Source: an uncultured Akkermansia sp. (lineage in GTDB: Bacteria > Verrucomicrobiota > Verrucomicrobiia > Verrucomicrobiales > Akkermansiaceae). From it: a stretch of DNA of 38,300 nucleotides. Position 1 is the first letter of the stretch. Each line of letters starts with the position of its first letter. A program made the translations under genes and the position numbers. Below the pieces are notes generated by a model. That model had not been told where the DNA came from. It saw only the letters and a program-made list of their open reading frames with translations, and made no database searches. This document shows positions 25,391 to 34,346 of this stretch, in pieces. The stretch covers positions 1 through 38,300 of the forward strand of contig CANPYO010000009.1 in assembly GCA_947588645.1 (NCBI GenBank), read 5' to 3'.

Positions 25391-27594
25391 GGCCTTGTCG
25401 GGAGGGGAATAATCAGCTCACTTTCCGGGAAACGACGTCCCTCGGCGCGGGCGCGTTGCGTTTCCTGCATGAGCTTGGGGTCAATCCAGTACAGATGACT
25501 GTCCAAAGGGTCGTAGTAGAGAGGAGGACAGAATCGCGTTTCCTCCGTGTTTGGCCAACAGAGCCACCTCCACTGGGCGAAACGCCAGAAGCGCGAGGAC
25601 CAGCCCGGTACCCAGGCGCAGGAATCCGCGATGAGCTGTTGCACGCGGTGTTGAGCGCGAATGGCCATGGGCAGGGTAGGTGCGGAACGGGCTTCCAGGA
25701 TGGCACGATCGAGTTCGGGAGAAGCGGTTGCGGTGATATTGCTGGTGCCGGGGAGAGGTTTTCCCTCCGCGTCGTACGCGTATTGCGACAGGAAAAAAGC
25801 AGAGGCATCGGGTACCGGTGGGCTGAATCCCCACGAGAAAATGCACGCGGTGTAGTTTTTGTTCTTCACCTTCAGGTAGAAGAGGGTGTCATCCATCTGC
25901 TCGAATTGCAAATCCAGACCGCAGCGGGCGGCATCGGCTTTCAGAATGCTCATGGCGGCGGCGTATGTGGGATCCACACGCGAGCTCACCATGACTTGCA
26001 GCCTTGTGCCATCTTTTTTGTGCAGTATGCCGTCATCATCTTCTTCCGTGTAGCCGGCGGCAGCGAAGCAGGCGCGTGCGCGCGCCGGGTCGAAAGGCAG
26101 GGCACGGATGTGCGGGTCAGTGAATTCGCCGAAACCCGAAAAATACGAGCTCGCGCGTCGGTAATCTCCGCGAAAGAGGGTATCAATGACCTCCTGCACA
26201 TTGAGTGCATAGTGAAAGCCGCGGCGGGCGTCCAAGTTGTTAAAAGGTGGAGCCGAGCAGTTCAGGTGGAACCCAAAGCAGTTGCGCGGCCATTCGTTTT
26301 GAAAAATAACGCGTCGAATCAAGCCGGCGTGCACGGGAGGAATCTCCAATCCCTCGTACCAGAAATCTGCATCGCGACCGGAGATGGCGTCCAATTCGCC
26401 GATGCGGAAAAGCTCGCGGATTTTGGAAGCTTCTGTGATGAAAGTATAGGAGATGTGATCCACATTACATGTATGACGGGTGTACCGGCGATCCTCCGCC
26501 CACCAATTTTTCACGCGCGAGAGCACCAGCTTACTGCCCATCACCGTCTGTTGTGCATCCACAGCGTAGCCGCCGGTGACCGGAGCAGCTCGCCACAGAT
26601 AGCGTTCGGGATAATCAGGCCCATATTCCGCGTAAAACCGCGTGCAGACGTTCGGCAGGCTGCCGGCGTAATACGCTGCATAGGGACGCGGGGTTGGCAG
26701 GGTAACTGCCAGGACATGGTTGCCGTAGATGGCAATGCGCGTAAAGTTGGTGAGGTAGAAGTCCGGGTAGAAAGGTTCTGCGCTGTGTGGGGACGTGCGC
26801 AGGAAGAGCGACGCCACAAAGTCGCGCGTCGTGAGGGCATCTCCATTGGAGAAACGCGCTGCCGGGTCGATATGGAAGTAGATGGTACGCCCGCCGGGTG
26901 AGATGGCCCAGCGATCTGCCGTACCGGGTATGAGTTTGCGTGTGCCGGGATGCAGGCGCACCAGTGGCAGATCAATATCATCGTAGATGTAGCGGCGGGT
27001 CGAGTTGTTGCTGTTGGGACCGAAGATACGCAGTGTGTTTGGGAAGGAGCGCTGCAGAGCGAGGCGCAGGGTGCCACCTCTGATGGCGGCGGGGTCGCCG
27101 AGCTCCGGTTCAGCTTCTCCGCGTACCCATTGTAAATTGTCGGGCAGATCTTTTTCGGTGAGAAAGATGAGATAATCGCCGATTTGGCGACGTTCGCGCA
27201 ATTGTTCGGCTTCACTTTCGAGCAAACGGAGCCGTGTGCGGGCGGCATCTTCGTCGGCAGCTGAGGTAAGGGGCAGACGCTGCCGCACACGTTGAATTTG
27301 TTCATCAAGGCGGCCGATTTGTGCATCCAGGAAGGACTGCACGCGTCCATTCCACTGCTTCGGGAAACCCCGAAAGCCCGGAGGCATCCGCCAGCAGCGG
27401 ACATAATCCGGCACATGATCTTCCTCGGCAAAACCAAGCGGCATCGTCTCCTCGGCTGGGGGAATCCATCCCACACCCCGCCGCGCAGCTTCATCGTTGC
27501 AGCCCACCAGCGAGCACACCGCCACCCCGGCGAGCGTGAGCAGGTTGCCCAGGCGTAGAAAAAAACGAGGGTTGAAAAGACGGCGGTTACTCAT
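25387..27594 (-). CDS. Peptide ABC transporter substrate-binding lipoprotein with coiled-coil insert
   Basis: From the ATG at 27594 the protein is 735 aa. It starts with MSNRRLFNPRFFLRLGN, a hydrophobic stretch and the lipobox SLVGC, so it should be a lipid-anchored exported protein. Residues about 75-150 form a charged helical segment (FLDAQIGRLDEQIQRVRQR, then LRLLESEAEQLRERRQ) that looks like a coiled coil and is unusual for this family. The SBP_bac_5 domain follows, with GGTLRLALQR, GTADRWAISPGGRTIYFHI and the FDPARARACFAAAGY region. An ATG 26 codons upstream would destroy the signal peptide. Start and permease stop overlap by 8 bases (ATGAGTAA). Confidence 0.9.
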   Translation of the reverse strand: MSNRRLFNPRFFLRLGNLLTLAGVAVCSLVGCNDEAARRGVGWIPPAEETMPLGFAEEDHVPDYVRCWRMPPGFRGFPKQWNGRVQSFLDAQIGRLDEQIQRVRQRLPLTSAADEDAARTRLRLLESEAEQLRERRQIGDYLIFLTEKDLPDNLQWVRGEAEPELGDPAAIRGGTLRLALQRSFPNTLRIFGPNSNNSTRRYIYDDIDLPLVRLHPGTRKLIPGTADRWAISPGGRTIYFHIDPAARFSNGDALTTRDFVASLFLRTSPHSAEPFYPDFYLTNFTRIAIYGNHVLAVTLPTPRPYAAYYAGSLPNVCTRFYAEYGPDYPERYLWRAAPVTGGYAVDAQQTVMGSKLVLSRVKNWWAEDRRYTRHTCNVDHISYTFITEASKIRELFRIGELDAISGRDADFWYEGLEIPPVHAGLIRRVIFQNEWPRNCFGFHLNCSAPPFNNLDARRGFHYALNVQEVIDTLFRGDYRRASSYFSGFGEFTDPHIRALPFDPARARACFAAAGYTEEDDDGILHKKDGTRLQVMVSSRVDPTYAAAMSILKADAARCGLDLQFEQMDDTLFYLKVKNKNYTACIFSWGFSPPVPDASAFFLSQYAYDAEGKPLPGTSNITATASPELDRAILEARSAPTLPMAIRAQHRVQQLIADSCAWVPGWSSRFWRFAQWRWLCWPNTEETRFCPPLYYDPLDSHLYWIDPKLMQETQRARAEGRRFPESELIIPLPTRP

Positions 27595-29179
27595 AATGGT
27601 CGAGGCGGCGTGGTGCGGTTGCTTCGCGCACGGATTCGCCGATGAATGTGATAAGCAGCAGCATGGTGACAAGCGCTCCCACGGCAGAAGACGCTACCCA
27701 GGGGCAGGACAGCCGAGCCAGGCCATCATTGAGGAGTCGACCCCAGCTGGCACAGGTGTCCGGCAAGCCGAAGCCCAAGTAATCCAGTGAGGTGAGGGAA
27801 AGCACTACAAAGGCAAAGCTGAAGGGAATGAGCGTGACAATAATGCCGGTGAGGTTAGGGAGAATATGGCGCAGTATGATGTGCAGCGTGTTCGCCCCCA
27901 TGGCGCGCGCGGCAGATACGTAGTCACGCGCCTTTTCACGCATGGTGCCCGTGCGGATGAGGTAGGTTATCGGCATCCATCCTAGCAGACCCATGAGCAG
28001 CAGTGTGGTCGGTAGCCCGCGCATGCTCTGTGGTACCATGTCGGTGACGGCCATGACGACAAAGAGAAAGGGCAATTGGGTCAGAATTTCGATGATACGC
28101 TGGGTCACGATGTCGAACAGACCGCCCCAGTACCCCATCAACATACCAATGCACAGACCTATGCCGTACACCATCGGCAGGTAGAAAAGAGCGGCCTTCA
28201 CATTCACCTGCAGACCACCGAAGAGGACGGCTGCGATGTCTTGTCCGCGGCTGTCGGTGCCGAGCAGATGATCCCCGGAGAGAGGAGGGGCGGGGTGGTA
28301 ATGAATGAGAAAATGCCTGGTACTGCTCCGCTGCAAGAAATGAGGGGTGGAGTCGGTGCCGCGGTACGATTCACGGATGAGTTTGCCGTGTTCCCATGTG
28401 GCGCTGTACACCTCACGGCGGTCGGGAGCCCACCCCTGAGTCATCCCGTCCGGTATCCCATTGCGGTAACGGATGCGCAAATGCACGTCTCCATTCGGGT
28501 AGAGTCGGCAAGCCAGGCCATCGTATGGAGTGGTGGCATCCGCCGCAAAAAGTCGCCCATCCTTGGCAGGCAGTGGCTCCATGGGGAACGAGGAAGTGTC
28601 CCCGGCCGAGTCATAGGGGATGGGGGGCATGAGGACGAATTGCGGACCGCCGGGCTTACCCAGGTTGGCGTGCAACCGGCGGTAGTCGGTCTCTGCCAGA
28701 CCGGCATTGCCGCCCAGACCGAAGACGCTGCCGGGAAGAATATGACGTCGGAAAGCCGGGAAATACCAGTCCCCTTGAGCCGTGACGGCAACCAAGGCAC
28801 GTTTGCCGACCAATGCCTGGTCTGCTGCGGCCAGAGCCAGCAGCGTCATTAAAACCCCAAGAGAAAAGAAACCTGTTTTGTTGCAGCGGAAGCGATTCAG
28901 AGCCCGCCGGGTTTGTGGCGGCAGGTGGATTTTCCCCCGTCGAAACATAAGAACGCTTCCCATAAAGGCCAGAAGCAACATCACCAGCCAGCCAAACCAC
29001 TGTACCCGCCCGTCAGCTGCAAGAGCCGGACAAGCTTCTGCCGGAAAGGAGAGCCAATGCATTTCCCGGGCGGCCGTGAAAGGCCAGGAAATAGTGGGGA
29101 TAAGCCAACCGTGAAGCTCCCCGAGGCTGCCAAGTACAGCAGCCAGGATGAGCAGGCAGGCCGGTATTTTCTCTTTCAT
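27587..29179 (-). CDS. Peptide ABC transporter permease (OppC/YejE type) with large insert
   Basis: The 530-aa permease has the usual N-terminal segment NRFRCNKTGFFSLGVLMTLL (about residue 94) and a C-terminal transport domain with GTDSRGQDIAAVLFGGLQ and RAMGANTLHIILRHILPN, the EAA-type loop contacting the ATPase. It differs from standard OppC in having two extra N-terminal helices and about 200 extracytoplasmic residues between the anchor and the transport domain. Part of that insert (RLYPNGDVHLRIRYRNGIPD) resembles a MORN/YwqK-like repeat. Long inserts are also known in YejE-type permeases. Start and upstream stop share one base (TGATG). Confidence 0.9.
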   Translation of the reverse strand: MKEKIPACLLILAAVLGSLGELHGWLIPTISWPFTAAREMHWLSFPAEACPALAADGRVQWFGWLVMLLLAFMGSVLMFRRGKIHLPPQTRRALNRFRCNKTGFFSLGVLMTLLALAAADQALVGKRALVAVTAQGDWYFPAFRRHILPGSVFGLGGNAGLAETDYRRLHANLGKPGGPQFVLMPPIPYDSAGDTSSFPMEPLPAKDGRLFAADATTPYDGLACRLYPNGDVHLRIRYRNGIPDGMTQGWAPDRREVYSATWEHGKLIRESYRGTDSTPHFLQRSSTRHFLIHYHPAPPLSGDHLLGTDSRGQDIAAVLFGGLQVNVKAALFYLPMVYGIGLCIGMLMGYWGGLFDIVTQRIIEILTQLPFLFVVMAVTDMVPQSMRGLPTTLLLMGLLGWMPITYLIRTGTMREKARDYVSAARAMGANTLHIILRHILPNLTGIIVTLIPFSFAFVVLSLTSLDYLGFGLPDTCASWGRLLNDGLARLSCPWVASSAVGALVTMLLLITFIGESVREATAPRRLDHYE

Positions 29180-30492
29180 CAGCGGAATTTGATGCGTGGA
29201 TCGAGTTGTGCTACAAGCAGATCCGATGCCAAGTTGCCCAGTACAATGACCATGGAGCTGAGCAGTAGAGTGCCCATGATAAGCGCGTAATCTTTATCCA
29301 TAAGCGCCTGATAACAGAGCATGCCGAAACCACGGATATCGAACACACGCTCAATGAGAATGGACCCACCCACCACGGCACAGATGACCCCTCCAAGCCC
29401 GGAAACGATGGGGAGGATGGCATTGCGCAGTGCGTGGCGCCACACGGCACGGCGGTAACCCGTACCCTTGGCCACGGTTGTGCGCATGTAGTCGGCAGAC
29501 AGCTGGTCGAGCATGCTCGACTTCATCATCATGGTGGTCAGGGCAAGGGATCCCACCACATAACAAGCGAGCGGCAGAACGGTGTGGCGAGCTATATCCG
29601 CCAATTTGCCTGCAGCGCTCAGAGATTCAAAATCCGGTTCGGTGAGTCCGTAGAGCGGGAAATATTCCAGACGTGCGCCCAAATAAATGAGAAGGATAGC
29701 GCCCAGGGCAAAGCCCGGTACTGCGTAACCCACATAGAGCAGCATACTGCTGGCAGTGTCCCCGATGCTGCGGTGGTGCAGCGCTTTCCAGATACCCAGC
29801 GGTATGCTGATGAGATACATGCCCAGCGCACCGAGTATGCCGAAGTAGAGCGACACGGGAAGCCTGTTGAGCATCATGCCAAGCACGGGCTCATTGTACT
29901 TGTACGATTTGCCGAGATTGCCCTGCAACAGGCCATCCCACGCATAGCGAAACAGAATGGCGCGCGCTCGCAAGGCTTCGCCATCCCTTTTCAAGGCGGA
30001 TGCGTTATGCGGATGGAGCATTTGACGCCGCTCGGCGCGCTCAGCTGAGGATTCGATACGGAGGACCCATCCCTCCTCGCTAAACCACGCGGGTCGGGCA
30101 AATTGGGGCGCAGAGCCGATGCGTCGGACACTGAGTACACGTGGGCTCCCATCTTGCGCAGAAGTGGTGAGGCTGGCGCAGCCGTTGTCGTCAAACTCGG
30201 CCTTTGTGATATCCACGCGTCGGCGAGCGAGTCCGAGCCATTGCAAGTAAGACTTCCACGCCGGTTCGTCCAGATTGAAGAGCTCGGCAAGGCGCTCACG
30301 CTCTTCTTCGCTGATGCTGCCGGAGCCACTTGCATTCGCCTTTTCTCCGGAGAGCGCGCCGATCGCCTGTTCCTGCATGATACGCTCCACGGGGCCGCCG
30401 GGCACAAGCCGTGTGAGACAGAAGACCAGCAGAGTTACCCCGATGATCGTGACAGGTGCCAGCAACAAGCGTTTGATGATATATTCCCGCAT
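29179..30492 (-). CDS. Peptide ABC transporter permease (OppB/YejB type) with insert
   Basis: From the ATG at 30492 the protein is 437 aa and begins MREYIIKRLLLAPVTIIGVT, the classic OppB/DppB N-terminus, with CLTRLVPGGPVERIM after it. A segment of about 150 residues with LFNLDEPAWKSYLQWLG precedes GNLGKSYKYNEPVLGMMLNR, so the first extracytoplasmic loop is longer than usual. The transport domain has DYMRTTVAKGTGYRRAVWRH, the cytoplasmic coupling loop, and ILIERVFDIRGFGML. Upstream starts exist, but they lack a membrane-anchor logic. The gene lies 34 bp after the metalloprotease gene. Confidence 0.92.
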   Translation of the reverse strand: MREYIIKRLLLAPVTIIGVTLLVFCLTRLVPGGPVERIMQEQAIGALSGEKANASGSGSISEEERERLAELFNLDEPAWKSYLQWLGLARRRVDITKAEFDDNGCASLTTSAQDGSPRVLSVRRIGSAPQFARPAWFSEEGWVLRIESSAERAERRQMLHPHNASALKRDGEALRARAILFRYAWDGLLQGNLGKSYKYNEPVLGMMLNRLPVSLYFGILGALGMYLISIPLGIWKALHHRSIGDTASSMLLYVGYAVPGFALGAILLIYLGARLEYFPLYGLTEPDFESLSAAGKLADIARHTVLPLACYVVGSLALTTMMMKSSMLDQLSADYMRTTVAKGTGYRRAVWRHALRNAILPIVSGLGGVICAVVGGSILIERVFDIRGFGMLCYQALMDKDYALIMGTLLLSSMVIVLGNLASDLLVAQLDPRIKFR

Positions 30493-30526
30493 GGTGTGCG
30501 CATTTGTCGAAGGATGAAGGGGCAGC

Positions 30527-31465
30527 TCAGTACGACTGCACGGCGCGCACGACCTGGGCGCAGACATCATAGAGGTGCTGCCAGGTGTCGCGGGCGGCGG
30601 TCAGAAAATCCTGCCCGTAGCCGGAAGGAGAAAGGACGCCGAAGGCATACAGCACTGCCAGCAGAATGCCGATGTTCATGATCAGCACGAGGAGCAGAGA
30701 AAAGAGGAGACCGTTTTCGAGCATGTCAGGCTGTTCCCGGGGAATGACCCATACCGTCCAGTACAGGTGGAAACTCCACCAGAAGCCAAAACCCGCGTAA
30801 AACCACGCCGCCCATTCCGGGAAGGGGTATACCAGATTGGTACACCACAAAACGAGCAGCCACACGCACATCCATAGCGGAACGAAATATGGCGAGAGGG
30901 CAATGAAGAGATTATCCGTGTCGGTTTCCACATAACCGCCATTCAAATCCACGCGCAAGGTTTGCACTTTTCCCAAGCAGAGCTTCGCGGCAATGGCGTG
31001 CGTGAGTTCGTGCCCTACGACGTAGACGTACACCATGACCGGCAGAGCCACGCGTGAGATCACCAACGATACGAATGCACCTACTCCCAACAGACTGTAC
31101 CATACGGGTACGCTCAACCAAAAACTGCGTTGCCCCACCATTTCCCCGGCGTGGTGGTACAAGTGCAGAAGCAGTGCGTATACCATGATGACGGAGAGAG
31201 GAAGCAGCACTACCCACGCAAAAATCAGGCGCAGTGCGCGCGACCACCCATGGATAGGGATCACGGGCGGGTCGCCTGTGGTGGATTCAGCCTGCTGCTG
31301 CGCCAGAGGTGCAGCTTGCCAGTACGCCACGCGCAGCTTGAGGCGCCGCCACATGCCAACGGGGTGCGGCGGCAGATGCTCTGCCTCCTCCGGCTTATCG
31401 AGCGGGAGTCGCCAATCTCCGTGCTCCGTGGGAGGAGCCGTTTTTTTTGTGTCGTGCAGCATCAT
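30527..31465 (-). CDS. M50-like membrane zinc metalloprotease
   Basis: From the ATG at 31465 (ATGA overlap with recJ) the protein is 312 aa. After about 75 soluble residues there are roughly five to six membrane helices. The motif VVGHELTHAIAAKLCLGKVQ (HExxH at about 152-156) lies in or next to a helix, as in M50 and related intramembrane or membrane-bound proteases. A third ligand such as the NPDG motif of classical site-2 proteases is not obvious, so it may belong to a sister family. An A8 run in the coding strand (31441-31448) lies near the start. Its location directly before peptide-transport genes suggests a link between membrane proteolysis and peptide uptake (inference). Confidence 0.7.
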   Translation of the reverse strand: MMLHDTKKTAPPTEHGDWRLPLDKPEEAEHLPPHPVGMWRRLKLRVAYWQAAPLAQQQAESTTGDPPVIPIHGWSRALRLIFAWVVLLPLSVIMVYALLLHLYHHAGEMVGQRSFWLSVPVWYSLLGVGAFVSLVISRVALPVMVYVYVVGHELTHAIAAKLCLGKVQTLRVDLNGGYVETDTDNLFIALSPYFVPLWMCVWLLVLWCTNLVYPFPEWAAWFYAGFGFWWSFHLYWTVWVIPREQPDMLENGLLFSLLLVLIMNIGILLAVLYAFGVLSPSGYGQDFLTAARDTWQHLYDVCAQVVRAVQSY

Positions 31466-33174
31466 GGCTTGCTGGAGCGTATGTCTTGCAGGATGATAGA
31501 GAGGAATGTGCGACCTCTCCAAAAATTGCGTTCCAGGTTAAAAACAATGTCCCACGGCGGGTCGGGCAGGGAAACATCCGCCGCATTGAAGAATACGGCC
31601 TCTTGCTCGTAGTTGCCCTGGTGCAGGGAGAAGCGCAGGTGGTTGCCCGCCACACGCCGCGGCGCGCAGGAGGGCATCACGTTGCGACTCAGAAAGAGGG
31701 GCTGCGGATTGGCGTTGCCGAAAGGCTCTAGCAGGGCGTAGCTCTCCATGAGTTCCACAGAAAGCTCATCAAAGGAGACCTCGGCGTCAATATCCAGAGA
31801 AGGAATCAATGATTGGGGCTCAGAATGTTGGAGTACGTACGCCTCGAATGCATCGCGGAAGGCACCCAATTGCTCCTCGCGCAGTTCCAGACCGGCCGCC
31901 ATATCGTGCCCGCCGCCCGCTACGATGTAGTCAGCACAGGCATGCAGGGCGTCCACCAGCGAGATACCGGGCACGGAACGACCGGAACCCTTGCCGTTTC
32001 CCCGCTCATCGAAGGAGATGATGAAGGTAGGTTTGTAGTAGCGCCGCATAAGCACCGAGGCCACGATACCCACCACGCCGGGATGCCAGTTGCGCGAGCC
32101 GAGCACGATCACGGGACTCTCTTGTAGTGAGGGATTTTCTGCGAGCATCTGCATGGCCTCGTTGCGGATGTGCTCTTCCTCCGTTTGGCGTTGGCGATTG
32201 TGTTCCTCCAAGCAGGATGCGAGGGAAAGCGCCCGCTGTTCATCGCGGGTAGTGAGTAGTTCCAGCGCCTCCTGCGGGGAACCCATGCGGCCCGCCGCAT
32301 TCAGGCGCGGTCCAATGCGGAAGGAAACATGGCTGGTGGTGGCGGGCAACTTGAGCCCGGAGACCTCTGCCAAGGTGCGCAGGCCCATGTTGCCATTTTC
32401 ATTCCCCACAAACCGAAGTCCGACACGGGTGAGCAGGCGGTTCTCCTTAACCAACGGTACGATATCGGCTACCGTCGCCACGGCCACCATATCCAAGTAC
32501 TTCCGCAGATCGAAATTCACCAGGCGGCGCCTTTTCATGAGCGCGTGTGCCAGTTTGAACACAACTCCCGCACTGCAGAGATAGGTAAACTCACTATCTT
32601 CCTCTAGTTTAGCGTTGACGATGGCCACGGCGTGTGGCCGTCCGTGTGTGCCGCCTTCGTGGTGATCCAAGATGATAACATCTACTCCCATGCGAGCCAG
32701 TTCATCCACCTCGTCCACCGAGGAGGTGCCGCAGTCTACTGTGATGAGCAGGGAGGGACGGCGTTCGCACTGATTCAGTGCATTTTCAATTCCCTGGTGG
32801 CTCAATCCATAGCCCTCCCGCGTGCGCGTGGGCACGAAAAAGGCATGCTCGATGCCGTAGGCGTCAAGCACCTCGTGCAGCAGGGTGACTGCACTTACTC
32901 CATCCACGTCGTAATCTCCATATATGCAGACATATTCTCCGCGATCCGCCGCCAGAAAGAGTCGCTCAACGGCCTCCTCCATGCCTTGCATCACAAAGGG
33001 ATCCCCCAGATCCGCCAGTCGTGGTCGCAGGTAGCGCTCTGCCATGGTCTGACCACTGATGCCGCGCTGCGCCATCAGCTTGCGTATCAATAGCGGAAGC
33101 TCTTCATTCAGCTCCGCGCCGAAGTCCACACTCCCGTTCATCGGGTGGATCACCCAATGGAACTTTGCTCTCAT
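31462..33174 (-). CDS. recJ: Single-stranded-DNA-specific exonuclease RecJ
   Basis: The 570-aa enzyme degrades single-stranded DNA 5' to 3' in recombination and repair. It has the DHH phosphoesterase motifs YGDYDVDGVSAVTLL, ITVDCGTSSVDE and VIILDHHEGG, a VATVADIVPL motif, and the DHHA1 signature NWHPGVVGIVASVLMRRYY with GKGSGRSVPG and AGGGHDMAAG. An OB-like C-terminal region follows. The length is typical. I prefer the ATG at 33174; a GTG at 33183 would add three residues. A weak promoter (TGGACT, 17 bp, TATGGT, 33187-33215) lies immediately upstream. It is the first gene of the protease/peptide transporter operon. Confidence 0.95.
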   Translation of the reverse strand: MRAKFHWVIHPMNGSVDFGAELNEELPLLIRKLMAQRGISGQTMAERYLRPRLADLGDPFVMQGMEEAVERLFLAADRGEYVCIYGDYDVDGVSAVTLLHEVLDAYGIEHAFFVPTRTREGYGLSHQGIENALNQCERRPSLLITVDCGTSSVDEVDELARMGVDVIILDHHEGGTHGRPHAVAIVNAKLEEDSEFTYLCSAGVVFKLAHALMKRRRLVNFDLRKYLDMVAVATVADIVPLVKENRLLTRVGLRFVGNENGNMGLRTLAEVSGLKLPATTSHVSFRIGPRLNAAGRMGSPQEALELLTTRDEQRALSLASCLEEHNRQRQTEEEHIRNEAMQMLAENPSLQESPVIVLGSRNWHPGVVGIVASVLMRRYYKPTFIISFDERGNGKGSGRSVPGISLVDALHACADYIVAGGGHDMAAGLELREEQLGAFRDAFEAYVLQHSEPQSLIPSLDIDAEVSFDELSVELMESYALLEPFGNANPQPLFLSRNVMPSCAPRRVAGNHLRFSLHQGNYEQEAVFFNAADVSLPDPPWDIVFNLERNFWRGRTFLSIILQDIRSSKP

Positions 33175-33230
33175 GCGCTCCACTCTACCATACTACATCG
33201 AAATTGGCAAGTCCACACACCGGGGCACAG

Positions 33231-33372
33231 GGCAACCGCATTAGAAAATGCGGTTGCCTATGTACGAAGTACGATGTACGATGACTCACTGGCACCACCC
33301 TGCCAGTGAGCCCTTCGGGCAAAAGCTGCGCTTTTGTCCAAACTGCCTTACGCCGTCGGCAGTTTTGTACGA
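33231..33372 (-). repeat. Composite palindromic repeat, copy 3
   Basis: Read on the minus strand, the unit has a stem AAACTGCC/GGCAGTTT, then CAAAAGC/GCTTTTG, GCCC/GGGC and CACTGGCA/TGCCAGTG, then GAGTCATCGTACATCGTACT and finally the 12-bp stem (33231-33258). The 12-bp stem reads GGCAACCGCATT with AATGCGGTTGCC: both arms changed together relative to the copies at 83-110 and 20388-20415. The copy begins about 55 bp upstream of the recJ start. Confidence 0.88.
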
Positions 33373-33547
33373 TTTATTGATAACGTGCGCATTGCGCAGA
33401 TATGTTCTGGACGGCAGATGTATTCAAGAACGAGAAAGGAACAATTTCATTTGCATCGCAGAGTGCGCTGCCATTGCGGTTCTCGTATTCGGAAACAGAC
33501 ACGTGATCAAACGTTTGGAGTATTTCCTCTGCTTTTCCATTTCATCC

Positions 33548-33840
33548 AAATGCGTTTGCCTATGTACGATTTACGATTTTCGATGTACGATTTGCAAGTA
33601 ATGCGCAGCAAAGCCGCGGGAAAACGGCTGGCGGCTACAAGGTCGTTTGGCCAAAAGCGCAGCTTTTGCCCCACAGGGGTAAGGAGTCGTGAGACGACTC
33701 CGAAGCAAAGCTCGTGAGGCGAGCTTAAGGCAACTGCAAAGCAAATGCGGACGCGTATTCATAAAGCAGGGTACGGACGTAGTTAGAAAGCGGCGGGAGG
33801 CGGTGGCGGCGAGACGCCTCCCATGTACGAGGTACAACAC
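33548..33840 (+). repeat. Half palindrome, GTACGATTT tail and hairpin array
   Basis: A single right arm AATGCGTTTGCC with its TATGTACGATTTACGA tail (33548-33600) lacks its left arm. At 33652-33726 there is a run of four hairpins: CAAAAGC/GCTTTTG, CCCC/GGGG, GGAGTCG/CGACTCC with loop TGAGA, and AAGCTCG/CGAGCTT with loop TGAGG. A further 8-bp stem GGGAGGCG/CGCCTCCC lies at 33795-33822, followed by ATGTACGAGG. No coding sequence is credible here. Confidence 0.8.
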
Positions 33841-33873
33841 GCCCTAATTGAAAAGTCAGCTAAAACGGGCGTG

Positions 33874-34122
33874 AGGTGATAGAATCACCTTGTAGGATCG
33901 GGAGTTCGCCCGATATCTTGGGCGAACTCCCGGCGTGGGGTGAGTGCGACAACCGTCCAACGCCCAACCCCACGCCCCGCCAAGGGAGAAGGCATGTTAC
34001 TTCGAATAATTGAAAGGTACCGTCCCTTGACGAGTTCGGAATTAAGGAGGAGAGCTACCGTGCATCAGAAACAGGGAAAAGTCAAGACAAATTCGTGCCT
34101 AACCACACGTGCGCACACGTGT
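33874..34122 (+). ncRNA. Cluster of strong stem-loops, possible structured RNA
   Basis: Five pairings occur in order: AGGTGAT/ATCACCT (33874-33890), GGGAGTTCGCCC/GGGCGAACTCCC (33900-33931, 12 bp perfect), GGCGTGGGGT/ACCCCACGCC (33932-33976, 10 bp perfect), CTTGAC/GTCAAG (34026-34031 with 34081-34086) and ACACGTG/CACGTGT (34105-34122). No open frame explains the segment. GTGCGAC at 33944-33950 fits the 5' consensus of group II introns (GTGYG), so a decayed intron 5' end is one option; an unknown RNA is another. Its 3' end merges with the 110-bp repeat. Strand is uncertain. Confidence 0.35.
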
Positions 34123-34224
34123 CCCAATCAAATTTTTCCGATCTCACTCAACCCATTTCCCACGCGTTTCCCACGGATGAAGAAGATAAGCCGGCGAGAA
34201 GCTCAAACCATTGATGATTGAGCA
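34115..34224 (+). repeat. 110-bp dispersed repeat, copy B
   Basis: Blocks in order: CACGTGTCCCAATCAAATTT, CTCACTCAACCCATT, CCCACGGATGAAGAAGATAA, GCCGGCGAGAAGC and CAAACCATTGATGATTGAGC. It matches 34590-34699 in the same orientation and 18226-18329 in the opposite one. Confidence 0.8.
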
Positions 34225-34233
34225 AGGCAGTGA

Positions 34234-34346
34234 AAGCCCCCGAGGGCTCGGAGGGGGCTTGGACAAAAGCAGAGCTTTTGCCCCGCAGGGGTAAGGAGTC
34301 GTGAGGCGAGTCCGAAGCAAGCGCCGATAGGGCGGCGCTGAGTCAA
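34234..34346 (+). repeat. Hairpin-array repeat, copy 5
   Basis: AAGCCCCC/GGGGGCTT (34234-34260) is followed by CAAAAGC/GCTTTTG (34264-34280), CCCC/GGGG (34281-34291), GGAGTCG/CGAGTCC with one mismatch (34295-34313) and AGCGCCG/CGGCGCT (34320-34339), and ends with GAGTCAA (34340-34346). The last stem is entirely different from ACAGCCG/CGGCTGT in copy 1, yet both pair perfectly. Confidence 0.85.

Noticed and set aside
25369..26901. Long open frame of 510 codons on the plus strand
   Set aside because: It is antisense to the peptide-binding lipoprotein gene, whose product is recognisable. High GC content removes stops from the opposite strand, and the translated product resembles no family.
34221..34250. 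Group II intron domain V candidate after GAGC
   Set aside because: GAGC...GTGAAAGCC...GGCTC looks suggestive, but it lacks the paired lower stem, the two-base bulge and the length of a real domain V.
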